This document shows, piece by piece, positions 23,515 to 32,391 of a DNA stretch of 64,000 nucleotides (position 1 is its first letter; each line of letters begins with the position of its first letter). The DNA lies in assembly GCA_029257805.1 (NCBI GenBank), contig JARIAR010000067.1, positions 1-64,000 on the forward strand, given 5' to 3'. Under the pieces are notes generated by a model. That model was given only the letters and a program-made list of their open reading frames with translations, ran no database searches and was not told the origin of the DNA. Origin of the DNA: Blautia sp. (lineage in GTDB: Bacteria; Bacillota; Clostridia; Lachnospirales; Lachnospiraceae). The translations under genes and the position numbers were made by a program.

Positions 23515-23543
23515 TTGTGTATTATTCATTATAGATGTATAAT
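23515..23543 (+). promoter_or_regulatory. promoter of argCJBD
   Basis: TTGTGT and TATAAT with exactly 17 bp between, about 44 bases before the argC ATG. An ARG-box-like site fills the spacer. Confidence 0.75.
23516..23534. promoter_or_regulatory. ARG box 3, inside the argC promoter
   Basis: Read on the minus strand as ATGAATAATACACAA. It lies between the -35 and -10 of argC, where a bound arginine repressor would block polymerase. Confidence 0.55.
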
Positions 23544-23586
23544 CCTCTGGAATAAATAAATAGAAATTGCAGGAGGGTATCAGGAT

Positions 23587-24627
23587 ATGATAAAGGCGGG
23601 AATCATGGGTGCAACCGGATATGCAGGAAATGAGCTTGTAAGATTACTTATGGGTCATAAAGACGTGGAGATTGTATGGTATGGATCCAGAAGTTATATA
23701 GATAAGAAGTATTCAGAAGTTTATCAGAATTTTTTTAAACTGGTAGAAGGAAGATGTCTGGATGATAATATGGAAGAATTGGCAAAAGAAGCGGATGTAA
23801 TTTTTACGGCAACTCCACAGGGCTTTTGTGCTTCTCTTATAAATGAAGAAATTCTTTCTAAAACAAAGGTGATTGATCTAAGTGCTGATTTTCGTATGAA
23901 AGACGTTTCGAAATACGAAAAGTGGTATGGGATTCCCCATAAAGCACCACAGTTTTTGGAAGAGGCAGTATATGGTCTTTGTGAAATAAACAGAGATCAG
24001 ATAAAAAAGGCACGTTTGATCGCAAATCCAGGATGTTATCCTACATGTTCCACTCTTGCAATTTATCCGTTACTGAAAGAGGGAATTATTAATCCGGATA
24101 CAATCATTATTGATGCAAAGTCAGGTACATCAGGAGCTGGGAGAGGTGCCAAGACAGATAATCTTTTTTGCGAAGTTAATGAAAATATAAAGGCGTATGG
24201 TGTAGGGGTACACAGACATACACCGGAAATAGAAGATCAGTTGGGATATGCCTGTGGAAAGGAAGTACGGATTAATTTTGTTCCGCATCTGATTCCTATG
24301 AACAGAGGGATTTTAATTACTGCTTATGCTTCTCTTTCCAAAAAAGTGACATATGACCAGGTAAAAGAAGTTTATGAAACATATTATGGCAAAGAGTGGT
24401 TTGTACGTATATTGGAAAAAGATAACTGCCCGCAGACAAAATGGGTGGAAGGCAGTAATTTTGTAGATTTAAATTTTAAAATTGATGAGAGGACGGGGCG
24501 CATCATTATGATGGGCGCTATGGATAATCTTGTAAAAGGTGCAGCCGGACAGGCAGTACAAAATATGAATCTTATGTTCGGTTTTAAGGAAACAGAGGGA
24601 TTGTGTCAGATTCCAATGTGTCCGTGA
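23587..24627 (+). CDS. argC: N-acetyl-gamma-glutamyl-phosphate reductase
   Basis: 346 aa. The NADP-binding start is AGIMGATGYAGNELVRLL (4-21), and the catalytic cysteine is C150 in ANPGCYPTC. GTSGAGRGAK (about 180) and the C-terminal HRHTPEIEDQL and VPHLIPMNRGI stretches are family-typical. It reduces N-acetylglutamyl phosphate to the semialdehyde with NADPH, third step of arginine synthesis. First gene of argC-argJ-argB-argD, spaced 16 bp from argJ. Ribosome site CAGGAGGG. Confidence 0.97.
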   Translation: MIKAGIMGATGYAGNELVRLLMGHKDVEIVWYGSRSYIDKKYSEVYQNFFKLVEGRCLDDNMEELAKEADVIFTATPQGFCASLINEEILSKTKVIDLSADFRMKDVSKYEKWYGIPHKAPQFLEEAVYGLCEINRDQIKKARLIANPGCYPTCSTLAIYPLLKEGIINPDTIIIDAKSGTSGAGRGAKTDNLFCEVNENIKAYGVGVHRHTPEIEDQLGYACGKEVRINFVPHLIPMNRGILITAYASLSKKVTYDQVKEVYETYYGKEWFVRILEKDNCPQTKWVEGSNFVDLNFKIDERTGRIIMMGAMDNLVKGAAGQAVQNMNLMFGFKETEGLCQIPMCP

Positions 24628-24643
24628 AAGGAGAGAAAGGCAT

Positions 24644-25867
24644 ATGAAAAAAATAGAAGGCGGAGTAACAGCTGCGAAAGGATTTCAGGCAGCTTCCACA
24701 GCAGCGGAAATTAAATATAAAGGGCGTGCAGATATGGCAATGATCTATAGTGAGGTACCATGTGTGGCGGCAGGTACTTTTACTACGAACGTTGTAAAAG
24801 CATCCCCGGTTAAATGGGATCAAAATGTGGTATATAATCATGCATTTGCACAGGCAGTTATTTGTAACAGTGGAATTGCAAATGCCTGTACAGGAACAGA
24901 AGGGTATGGTTACTGCAAAAAAACAGCAGAAACAGCAGCAGAAGCGTTGGGGATTTCTTTGGAAAGTGTCCTTGTAGCCTCTACAGGCGTTATTGGGATG
25001 CAGCTTCCGATCGAACGGATACAAAAAGGAATTGAAAAAATGGTGCCGCTGCTTTCCGAAACAGTAGATGCAGGGAGCAATGCAGCAAAAGCAATTATGA
25101 CAACGGATACCGTGCATAAAGAGATCGCGGTTCAGATAGAAATCGGGGGAAAACAGGTTACGATTGGCGGGATGTGCAAAGGATCCGGCATGATTCATCC
25201 AAACATGTGCACGATGCTGAGTTTTGTGACGACAGATATAAAGATAAAAAAGGAACTTCTTCAGGAGGCGTTAAAAGAAGATGTGCAGGATACATATAAT
25301 ATGATTTCTGTAGATGGAGATACATCCACAAACGATACGGTCCTTCTTTTGGCTAATGGAATGGCAGAAAATATGGAGATCACAGAAAAAAATGAAGATT
25401 ATGAAACATTTAAGAAGGCTTTAAACTATGTAAATACTGTACTTTCCAAAAAGATTGCCGGAGACGGGGAAGGAGCGACTGCGCTTTTTGAAGTGAAGGT
25501 AACAGGAGCAAAAACAAAAAAGGATGCGGTGATTTTGAGTAAATCAGTTGTAACGTCTTCTCTTACCAAGGCGGCTATTTATGGACATGATGCAAACTGG
25601 GGCAGGGTATTATGTGCATTGGGCTATTCAGGCGTCCTGTTTGATCCGGAAAAAGTGGATTTATACTTTGAAAGCGTCAGAGGGAAAATAAAAATTATAG
25701 AAAATGGGGTGTCAACCGGATACGATGAGACAGAAGCTACCAAGATCCTTTCAGAAGAGGAAGTGACGGTTATTGCGGACATGAAAATGGGAGAGGCATC
25801 TGCCACGGCCTGGGGATGCGATCTTACCTATGATTATGTGAAGATTAATGCAGATTATAGAAGCTGA
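24644..25867 (+). CDS. argJ: bifunctional glutamate N-acetyltransferase/ornithine acetyltransferase
   Basis: 407 aa. The autocleavage region GMIHPNMCTMLSF (182-194) holds the nucleophile Thr190, which becomes the N-terminus of the beta subunit; the base before it is Cys instead of the usual Ala. GIANACTGTEGY near 77-88 and HGHDANWGR-like GHDANWGRV near 305 are typical. It transfers acetyl from acetylornithine to glutamate, the recycling step, so no separate NAGS is needed if it is bifunctional. Whether it can also use acetyl-CoA cannot be told from sequence alone. Confidence 0.96.
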   Translation: MKKIEGGVTAAKGFQAASTAAEIKYKGRADMAMIYSEVPCVAAGTFTTNVVKASPVKWDQNVVYNHAFAQAVICNSGIANACTGTEGYGYCKKTAETAAEALGISLESVLVASTGVIGMQLPIERIQKGIEKMVPLLSETVDAGSNAAKAIMTTDTVHKEIAVQIEIGGKQVTIGGMCKGSGMIHPNMCTMLSFVTTDIKIKKELLQEALKEDVQDTYNMISVDGDTSTNDTVLLLANGMAENMEITEKNEDYETFKKALNYVNTVLSKKIAGDGEGATALFEVKVTGAKTKKDAVILSKSVVTSSLTKAAIYGHDANWGRVLCALGYSGVLFDPEKVDLYFESVRGKIKIIENGVSTGYDETEATKILSEEEVTVIADMKMGEASATAWGCDLTYDYVKINADYRS

Positions 25868-25882
25868 GGAGGAGAGAAAGAG

Positions 25883-26773
25883 ATGGTAAATCATAAATAT
25901 CTGGAAAAAGCGGAAGTGTTAATTGAAGCGCTTCCTTATATACAGCGGTTTAATCGGAAGATCGTCGTAATTAAGTATGGGGGAAGTGCCATGCTGGATC
26001 AGGAATTAAAGCAGAATGTAATTAAAGATGTTGTGCTTTTAAAACTGGTTGGATTTAAGCCGATCATTGTACATGGCGGTGGAAAGGAAATTAGCCGCTG
26101 GGTAGAGAAAGTAGGTATGGAGCCAAAGTTTATTAATGGACTTCGTGTTACAGATCGCGAAACGATGGAGATTGTAGAGATGGTTCTTTCAAAAGTGAAT
26201 AAAGAACTGGTGACGATGGTGCAGTCTCTTGGAATAAAAGCGGTTGGAATTAGTGGGAAGGATGGAGGTCTCCTTTCCTGTGAAAAGAAATTTAAGGATG
26301 AAAAAGATATTGGGTTTGTAGGAGAGATTACAAAGGTAGATCCCAAAATTCTTTATGATCTTCTGGAAAAAGATTTTCTTCCGATTATTTTTCCGGTGGG
26401 ATACGATGAAAATTTTCAAACTTATAATATTAATGCAGATGATGCAGCCTGCTCTATAGCAAAGGCGGTTCATGCAGAAAAATTGGCCTTTCTTTCAGAT
26501 ATAGAAGGGGTTTATAAAGATAAGGAGGATCCTTCCAGCCTGATTTCTGAATTATATGTACATAATGCAGAGAAACTAATAGAAGAGGGATTCGTAGGAG
26601 GCGGTATGATTCCGAAATTACAGAATTGTATTGAGGCAATTGAAGAAGGTGTGAACAGAGTGCATATTCTGGATGGAAGAATTCCGCACAGTCTCTTATT
26701 GGAGATCTTTACAAATCAAGGGATTGGAACTGCAATTTTAAGAGAGGACAGTAAAATCTATGACGATGAATGA
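25883..26773 (+). CDS. argB: acetylglutamate kinase
   Basis: 296 aa. KYGGSAM near 31-37 (phosphate-binding lysine), VHGGGKEI near 61-68, ISGKDGGLL near 122, and [15 protein letters not shown] near 178 are the amino acid kinase motifs of ArgB. It phosphorylates N-acetylglutamate with ATP, second step of the pathway and the usual arginine-feedback target; an N-terminal extension (about 1-22, [19 protein letters not shown]) resembles the helix of arginine-sensitive hexameric enzymes. Overlaps argD by 14 bp. Confidence 0.97.
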   Translation: MVNHKYLEKAEVLIEALPYIQRFNRKIVVIKYGGSAMLDQELKQNVIKDVVLLKLVGFKPIIVHGGGKEISRWVEKVGMEPKFINGLRVTDRETMEIVEMVLSKVNKELVTMVQSLGIKAVGISGKDGGLLSCEKKFKDEKDIGFVGEITKVDPKILYDLLEKDFLPIIFPVGYDENFQTYNINADDAACSIAKAVHAEKLAFLSDIEGVYKDKEDPSSLISELYVHNAEKLIEEGFVGGGMIPKLQNCIEAIEEGVNRVHILDGRIPHSLLLEIFTNQGIGTAILREDSKIYDDE

Positions 26774-27950
26774 ACAGATGATAAAAACAGAAGAAAATAT
26801 CCTTCATACCTATAATCGCTTTCCGGTTGTATTGGAAAAAGGAGAAGGCGTATTTCTTTATGATTCAGATGGAAAAAAGTATCTGGATTTTGCAGCAGGC
26901 ATTGCAGTGAATGCACTTGGATATCACTATCCGGGATATGATGAGGCTTTAAAAGAACAAGTGGATAAATTGCTTCATGTTTCGAATTTATACTATAATG
27001 AGACTATGGCAATGGCAGGGGAAAAACTGGCAGAAGCATCTGGAATGAAAAAAGTATTTTTTACAAATAGTGGAGCAGAGGCAATTGAAGGGGCAGTGAA
27101 GGCAGCGAAAAAATATGCGTATATTCGTGACGGACATGGAGATCATCAGATTCTCGCAATGAATCATTCTTTTCATGGAAGAACCATAGGTGCACTGTCC
27201 ATAACAGGGAATGAAGCGTATCGTTCTCCTTTTTTACCGCTAATGGATGGAGTGCGTTTTGCTGATTTTAATGATATAGAAAGTGTAAAAAAACAGATTA
27301 CGGATAAAACTTGTGCTATTTTTGTGGAGCCGATTCAGGGGGAAGGAGGAGTTTTTCCGGCAGAACAGGAGTTTCTGGAAGAACTTCGCCAAATTTGTGA
27401 CCAGCGTGATATTTTGCTTGTTTTTGATGAGATTCAATGTGGAATGGGAAGAACAGGAAATTATTTTGCATGGCAGGCATATGGGGTAAAACCGGATATT
27501 ATGACTTGCGCAAAAGCTCTTGGATGCGGTGTTCCTGTGGGGGCTTTTGTTCTGAATAAAAAAGCAGCTTCAGCTTCTTTAGAGCCGGGAGATCATGGAA
27601 CAACATACGGAGGAAATCCACTGGCATGTGCGGCGGTAAGTAAGGTGTTTGATATTTTTAAGGAGGATGGTATTTTAAGACATGTACAGGAATTGACGCT
27701 TTGTCTGGAAGAACACCTGGATGCTCTGGCAGCAAAGCATACCTGTATTTTGGAGAGAAGAGGAATGGGCTTTATGCAGGGGCTTGTATTAAAAGACGGT
27801 TCTGTGGGGGAAGTCGTAAAGAAGGCATTGGAAAAAGGGTTGCTTGTGATTTCAGCAGGGGGGAATGTGCTGCGTCTTGTTCCACCTCTTATTATTACAA
27901 AGGAGCACATTGAGCAAATGGCAGAAATCCTGGATTCGTGTTTTGAGTAA
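26760..27950 (+). CDS. argD: acetylornithine aminotransferase
   Basis: 396 aa, class III PLP aminotransferase. PLP contacts: [17 protein letters not shown] (about 103-119), [12 protein letters not shown] (222-233) and Schiff-base lysine K252 in [13 protein letters not shown]. It transaminates N-acetylglutamate semialdehyde with glutamate to N-acetylornithine. The ATG at 26760 lies within argB (14-bp overlap); a second ATG two codons later is an equally good start. A terminator follows at 28009, closing the arg operon. Confidence 0.96.
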   Translation: MTMNEQMIKTEENILHTYNRFPVVLEKGEGVFLYDSDGKKYLDFAAGIAVNALGYHYPGYDEALKEQVDKLLHVSNLYYNETMAMAGEKLAEASGMKKVFFTNSGAEAIEGAVKAAKKYAYIRDGHGDHQILAMNHSFHGRTIGALSITGNEAYRSPFLPLMDGVRFADFNDIESVKKQITDKTCAIFVEPIQGEGGVFPAEQEFLEELRQICDQRDILLVFDEIQCGMGRTGNYFAWQAYGVKPDIMTCAKALGCGVPVGAFVLNKKAASASLEPGDHGTTYGGNPLACAAVSKVFDIFKEDGILRHVQELTLCLEEHLDALAAKHTCILERRGMGFMQGLVLKDGSVGEVVKKALEKGLLVISAGGNVLRLVPPLIITKEHIEQMAEILDSCFE

Positions 27951-28008
27951 CAAGAAAACGTATGCATAAAAGAAAAACCCTCTGGACATACTGTATAAAA
28001 ATAAAAAA

Positions 28009-28039
28009 AGGAGGTGCTGCCTGAGCAGCGCCTCTTTTT
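28009..28039 (+). terminator. terminator of the argCJBD operon
   Basis: GAGGTGCTGC pairs with GCAGCGCCTC around CTGA and is followed by TTTTT. Confidence 0.88.
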
Positions 28040-28060
28040 GACAGAAAATGGAGGAAGAAT

Positions 28061-28495
28061 ATGTGGGGATTGCTTGTGGCATTGCTTTCAGGAGCGTTAA
28101 TGAGTGTTCAGGGTGTGTTTAATACGGAGGTAACAAAACAGACAAGTTTATGGGTTTCTACAGGATGGGTACAGCTTTCGGCTTTTTTTGTGTGTGTTGT
28201 AGCATGGCTTTTTACAGGGCGTGATTCTATTGGCAGTTTATGGGAGGTGGAAAATAAATATACACTTCTTGGCGGGGTGATCGGAGCGTTTATTACGGTG
28301 ACGGTGATTCAGAGTATGAGCCTTCTGGGACCGGCAAAGGCAGCAATGCTTATTGTGGTAGCGCAGCTTTCCGTTGCATATATAATCGAACTTCTTGGAC
28401 TGTTTGGGGTGGAAAAACAGGCATTTGCATGGAGAAAACTTTTAGGTATGGCGATTTCCATTGTGGGGATTGTTATTTTTAAGTGGCAAAAATAG
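28061..28495 (+). CDS. YdcZ/DUF606-family DMT membrane protein
   Basis: 144 aa with about five hydrophobic helices (3-20, 33-52, 68-88, 95-115, 124-141). The start LLVALLSGALMSVQGVFNTE and the VGAFITV-type GGVIGAFITVTVIQ region fit DUF606/YdcZ, a half-size branch of the drug/metabolite transporters that should dimerise. Substrate unknown. GGAGGAAG precedes the ATG. It stands alone between the arg terminator and the comEA promoter. Confidence 0.83.
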   Translation: MWGLLVALLSGALMSVQGVFNTEVTKQTSLWVSTGWVQLSAFFVCVVAWLFTGRDSIGSLWEVENKYTLLGGVIGAFITVTVIQSMSLLGPAKAAMLIVVAQLSVAYIIELLGLFGVEKQAFAWRKLLGMAISIVGIVIFKWQK

Positions 28496-28505
28496 AAGAT
28501 TGCTA

Positions 28506-28534
28506 TTGTAAAAGTTTCCATAGTTCGTTAAAAT
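28506..28534 (+). promoter_or_regulatory. promoter of the comEA operon
   Basis: TTGTAA and TAAAAT with 17 bp between, in the gap before comEA. Confidence 0.5.
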
Positions 28535-28601
28535 AAGGTATGGTTTGTAGGAGAAAAGGGGACTCTTGCCACTGAATATGTGAGAGGAGTGAACCGGAAC
28601 C

Positions 28602-29303
28602 ATGACTGGAAAAACACTGATGTCTTTGAAAAAGAGAGTTGTTTTGATTTTTTTCTGTGTACTGTGCGGCGGGATGACAGGCTGCCGCAGAGGAGAAACG
28701 GAATTTCAGAAAGAAATAGAAATAGAGAATGAAATTACACCGGAGAAAGAGAAGGAAAATCAGGATGAGAAAGTTTCTCAAAAAAAAATTTCTCCTTCTC
28801 CTCCGGAAATAACAGAGAAGCCGGAAGAAACGAAAATTTATGTGGATGTATGTGGAGCAGTGACATCGCCGGGCGTGATCTGTATTTCAGAGGGAAGCCG
28901 TGTATTTCAGGCAATAGAAGCGGCAGGCGGTTTTTTGCCGGAAGCAGCAAGAAATTATGTGAATTGTGCCCAGAGCCTTTCAGATGGAGAAAAACTTTAT
29001 ATTCCAACACAGGAAGAGGCTGAAGAATGGGGATTGCAGCAGGGGAGCTCTGTGCAGGAAACACAGAAGCCGATACCTGAGAATGCATCTTCTAATGAAG
29101 CGGCAGAAAGTAAAGTGAATCTCAATACAGCAGATGAAACGCAACTTTGTACCCTGAGCGGAATCGGTCTTTCAAAAGCAAAGGCCATCATTGCCTATCG
29201 GGAACAGAATGGATCATTTGGGTCAGTGGAGGAATTAATGAACGTAGAAGGGATTAAAGAAGGCACATTTTCAAAGATAAAAGATCAAATTGTAGTAAAA
29301 TAA
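28602..29303 (+). CDS. comEA: ComEA-like DNA-binding lipoprotein
   Basis: 233 aa. N-terminal membrane segment ending in GGMTGC, a lipobox-like site with Cys28, then a charged linker (30-78). SLBB-type domain YVDVCGAVTSPGVICI at about 83-135. C-terminal double helix-hairpin-helix NLNTADETQLCTLSGIGLSKAKAI to VEELMNVEGIKEGTFSKIK (about 170-230), which binds double-stranded DNA at the cell surface during uptake. The lipid anchor differs from the plain transmembrane anchor of B. subtilis ComEA and the lipobox is not perfect. Start chosen for GAGAGGAGTG upstream; an ATG at 28620 is possible. Confidence 0.88.
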   Translation: MTGKTLMSLKKRVVLIFFCVLCGGMTGCRRGETEFQKEIEIENEITPEKEKENQDEKVSQKKISPSPPEITEKPEETKIYVDVCGAVTSPGVICISEGSRVFQAIEAAGGFLPEAARNYVNCAQSLSDGEKLYIPTQEEAEEWGLQQGSSVQETQKPIPENASSNEAAESKVNLNTADETQLCTLSGIGLSKAKAIIAYREQNGSFGSVEELMNVEGIKEGTFSKIKDQIVVK

Positions 29304-29315
29304 AAGGAGATTTAC

Positions 29316-30005
29316 ATGAGCAGGAAAGTATTGGTAGTAGATGACGAGAAATTGATTGTAAAGGGAATCCGTTTCAGTCTGGAACAGGACGGAATGGAAG
29401 TGGATTGTGCGTACGATGGAGAAGAGGCGCTTGAGAAAGCAAAAGAAAAGAAATACGATATCATTCTGTTGGATCTCATGCTTCCCAAAATGGATGGATT
29501 TGAAGTCTGCCAGCAGATTCGTGAATTTTCCAATGTTCCCATTGTCATGCTCACTGCCAAGGGAGAAGATATGGATAAAATTCTGGGGCTGGAATACGGG
29601 GCAGATGATTACATCACCAAACCATTTAATATTCTGGAAGTAAAAGCCCGTATTAAAGCGATCATTCGTCGTGCCGGAAGTGACCATGAAGAGAAAGAAA
29701 AAGCTAAAACCATGGAAGTGGGCGATCTGAAAATGGATTGTGAAGGACGCAGAGTCTTTATTGCAGGAAGAGAAATTAATCTGACTGCCAAAGAGTTTGA
29801 TGTTCTGGAACTTCTGGTGTTTAATCCGAACAAAGTATACAGCCGTGAAAATCTGCTAAATATTGTATGGGGTTATGAGTATCCCGGCGATGTGAGGACC
29901 GTGGATGTACATATCCGCCGTCTCCGTGAAAAAATTGAGGCAAATCCCAGTGAGCCTAAATATGTACACACCAAATGGGGTGTAGGATATTATTTCCAGG
30001 CATAA
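29316..30005 (+). CDS. OmpR/PhoB-type response regulator (WalR-like)
   Basis: 229 aa. Receiver domain 1-118 with D9-D10, phosphoacceptor D53 in IILLDLMLPKMDG, T81 in IVMLTAK and K103 in YITKPFN. Winged-helix domain about 130-228, with LTAKEFDVLELLVFNPNKVYSRENLL and RTVDVHIRRLREKIE. The WalR/PhoB subgroup resemblance is close, but target genes cannot be read from this. It follows comEA at 12 bp and overlaps the kinase by one base, so it is in the comEA transcript. Confidence 0.93.
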   Translation: MSRKVLVVDDEKLIVKGIRFSLEQDGMEVDCAYDGEEALEKAKEKKYDIILLDLMLPKMDGFEVCQQIREFSNVPIVMLTAKGEDMDKILGLEYGADDYITKPFNILEVKARIKAIIRRAGSDHEEKEKAKTMEVGDLKMDCEGRRVFIAGREINLTAKEFDVLELLVFNPNKVYSRENLLNIVWGYEYPGDVRTVDVHIRRLREKIEANPSEPKYVHTKWGVGYYFQA

Positions 30006-31432
30006 TGAAAGAAAAAGCAAAGATAAATTTTTTTAAAAGTCTTCGTTTTCGTATTCTCATTATTCTGATCATTCTGGGAATTGTGCCAAGTGTTATTGTG
30101 ACAAGAACGGTTATTACAAATTATGAAGAAAAAGCAATTGCCAATCGCAGTGCCAATGTAAGAAACCAATGTGACATTTTGTGCAACCTGTTGATACAGG
30201 AAAATTATCTCAACGACTCCAGCTCGCAGGTAGTAGACAGCAAGCTGGAGTTGTTGTCTAATATTTACAGCGGGAGAATTCTTCTTGTAGACAGGGATTT
30301 CAGAATTGTGAAAGATACGTATGGCGTAGATGAGGGAAAGACTCTTGTGTCCCCTGCTGTGGTCAGCTGTTTTCAGGGAAATGAAAAGAGTCATTTTGAC
30401 AACAAAAATCAGATGCTGGAAATGGCAGTCCCTATTAAGAGTCCGGAAGTAAAGCAGCTCCAGGGAGCAATGCTGGTGTATGTTTCTTCCAGCGAAATAG
30501 CTGCAACCATTGAGGAACTGGAGCAGAGAGAAATTTTGATCATAGGAAGTATTGTAGCCATTTCCATTCTTTTGGGATATGTGTTATCTACAATTTTAGT
30601 GAAACCATTTGCCCGTGTAACAAAATCCATCGAAGATTTAACGGACGGATATCAAAATGAAGATATTTCAGTGCCGGATTATACAGAGACAGCATTGATT
30701 ACAGATGCCTTTAATAAGATGCTTGGACGGATGAAGTTGCTGGATGAATCCAGGCAGGAGTTTGTTTCTAATGTGTCTCATGAGTTAAAAACCCCTATGA
30801 CCTCCATGAAAGTTCTGGCAGATTCTCTTGTAGGGCAGGAGGGGATTCCGGAGGAATTGTATCAGGAGTTTCTTCGTGATATCACAGCTGAGATCGATCG
30901 GGAAAATAAAATCATTACAGACCTTTTGTCTCTTGTTAAAATGGACAAAAAAGCAGCAGATGTAACCATTACCCATATGGATATTAATCAGCTTCTGGAA
31001 GATATTCTGAAACGTCTCCGTCCTATTGCGGATAAGAGAAAGATTGCGTTGATTCTTGATTGTTTCCGACCGGTAGATGCAGATGTGGATGAGGTGAAGT
31101 TTACCCTGGCCATAAGTAATCTGGTGGAAAACGGAATTAAGTATAATGTGGATGAAGGATGGGTACGCGTTTCTCTTGATGCAGATCATAAATATTTTTA
31201 TGTGACGGTAGCAGATTCCGGAATGGGTATTCCGGAAGAATCCATAGATCGTATTTTTGAACGCTTTTATCGTGTGGACAAATCGCATTCTAAGGAAATC
31301 GGAGGTACGGGACTGGGGCTTGCCATTACAAGGAGCTCAATCGCCATGCACCATGGAACTGTAAAAGTATTTAGCAAGGAAGGGGAGGGAACTACATTTT
31401 CCGTCCGTATTCCATTGTCGTATATTCCATAG
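30005..31432 (+). CDS. membrane sensor histidine kinase (WalK/PhoR-like)
   Basis: 475 aa from ATG 30005, whose A is the last base of the regulator's stop codon; a longer frame to 29975 would run into that gene. Two membrane helices (about 15-35 and 176-198) flank a 140-residue extracellular sensor domain of the sCache/PAS type. HAMP 198-250, then HisKA FVSNVSHELKTPMTSMK with phospho-His 259. HATPase_c with NLVENGIKYN (N-box), DSGMGIPEE (G1) and GGTGLGLAI (G2). There is no cytoplasmic PAS domain, unlike B. subtilis WalK. Signal unknown; operon position between comEA and comEC suggests envelope or DNA-uptake control. Confidence 0.92.
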   Translation: MKEKAKINFFKSLRFRILIILIILGIVPSVIVTRTVITNYEEKAIANRSANVRNQCDILCNLLIQENYLNDSSSQVVDSKLELLSNIYSGRILLVDRDFRIVKDTYGVDEGKTLVSPAVVSCFQGNEKSHFDNKNQMLEMAVPIKSPEVKQLQGAMLVYVSSSEIAATIEELEQREILIIGSIVAISILLGYVLSTILVKPFARVTKSIEDLTDGYQNEDISVPDYTETALITDAFNKMLGRMKLLDESRQEFVSNVSHELKTPMTSMKVLADSLVGQEGIPEELYQEFLRDITAEIDRENKIITDLLSLVKMDKKAADVTITHMDINQLLEDILKRLRPIADKRKIALILDCFRPVDADVDEVKFTLAISNLVENGIKYNVDEGWVRVSLDADHKYFYVTVADSGMGIPEESIDRIFERFYRVDKSHSKEIGGTGLGLAITRSSIAMHHGTVKVFSKEGEGTTFSVRIPLSYIP

Positions 31433-31443
31433 GAGGTGCAGGG

Positions 31444-32391
31444 ATGAAACGAATGTTAAATATATTTCTGCTGTCGGCTTTTTTGTGTATGGTATTAACA
31501 GGGTGTACAGTGGAGGAAGGCTCCAGAGGAGCAGAGGAGAACAGTAAATATTATTTTTATTATCTCAACAAAGGAGAGACGCGTCTGGAACGGGAAGCGT
31601 ATGAGCCGAAACAGGAAAGTACGGATTTTATGCTTCAGGATTTAATGAGCCGGTTAAATGGAAAAGAAAGCAGAATGTCGGGTATTCAGCTTCTTCCGGA
31701 AGATGTGGAAATTAATTCTTATGAAATTTCAGATACACTTCTTACGGTTGAGTTTAATAATCGCTATCGGAAAATGAGTGCTGCCAGAGAGATCCTTACA
31801 AGGGCGGGGATTGTAAAAACGCTTTTGCAGGTTCCGGGGATTGAGGCAGTCAAGTTCTATATTGGGAAAGAGGAAGTGAAAGATTCCAAGGAACAGCCGC
31901 TTGGAGAGATGGACCGCAATACGTTTGTGGAATTTTCTACAAATGATCAGGACTCCTATCGTTCCGATACTTTTACGCTGTATTTTACGGATAAAGAAGG
32001 AAAAAAACTTGTAGAAGAAAAAAGGCGTATTTTTTACAGAAGAAATATCCCAAAGGTCCGAGTAGCACTGGAACAGTTGGCAAAAGGGCCCATGGAAGAA
32101 AATCATTATCCGACGATTCCGGAGAATACCAGATTGTTGAATGCTGTTTTGGCAGATGGTGCATATTATGTTGATTTTAATCCGGTATTTCTCGATTATG
32201 CCTTTACCAATGTAGAAGAAAGCATTCCAGTATATTCTGTTGTAAATACAGTTTTGGCTGCGTCGGATGCGGAGAAAGTAGAAATCTCCATAGAAGGAGA
32301 CAGTGAACGGATTTTTCGTGAAAATATTAATCTTTATAATTTTTATAAATGGAATGAAAACATTATTTCCGGAAAGGAAAAAGAAGAATGA
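31444..32391 (+). CDS. GerMN-domain lipoprotein
   Basis: 315 aa. Signal peptide with lipobox LTGC, lipidated Cys21. Two GerMN-type domains in tandem: about 48-145 (TEFMLQDLM-like DFMLQDLMSRL, EINSYEISDTLLTVEFNNRY) and about 172-300 (TLYFTDKEG, LEQLAKGPMEENHYPTIPE, VDFNPVFLD). GerMN proteins occur in spore germination (GerM) and next to two-component systems such as LpqB-MtrAB in actinobacteria, where the lipoprotein modulates the kinase. The kinase gene is 11 bp upstream, so a similar accessory role is plausible. Overlaps comEC by ATGA. Confidence 0.87.
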   Translation: MKRMLNIFLLSAFLCMVLTGCTVEEGSRGAEENSKYYFYYLNKGETRLEREAYEPKQESTDFMLQDLMSRLNGKESRMSGIQLLPEDVEINSYEISDTLLTVEFNNRYRKMSAAREILTRAGIVKTLLQVPGIEAVKFYIGKEEVKDSKEQPLGEMDRNTFVEFSTNDQDSYRSDTFTLYFTDKEGKKLVEEKRRIFYRRNIPKVRVALEQLAKGPMEENHYPTIPENTRLLNAVLADGAYYVDFNPVFLDYAFTNVEESIPVYSVVNTVLAASDAEKVEISIEGDSERIFRENINLYNFYKWNENIISGKEKEE

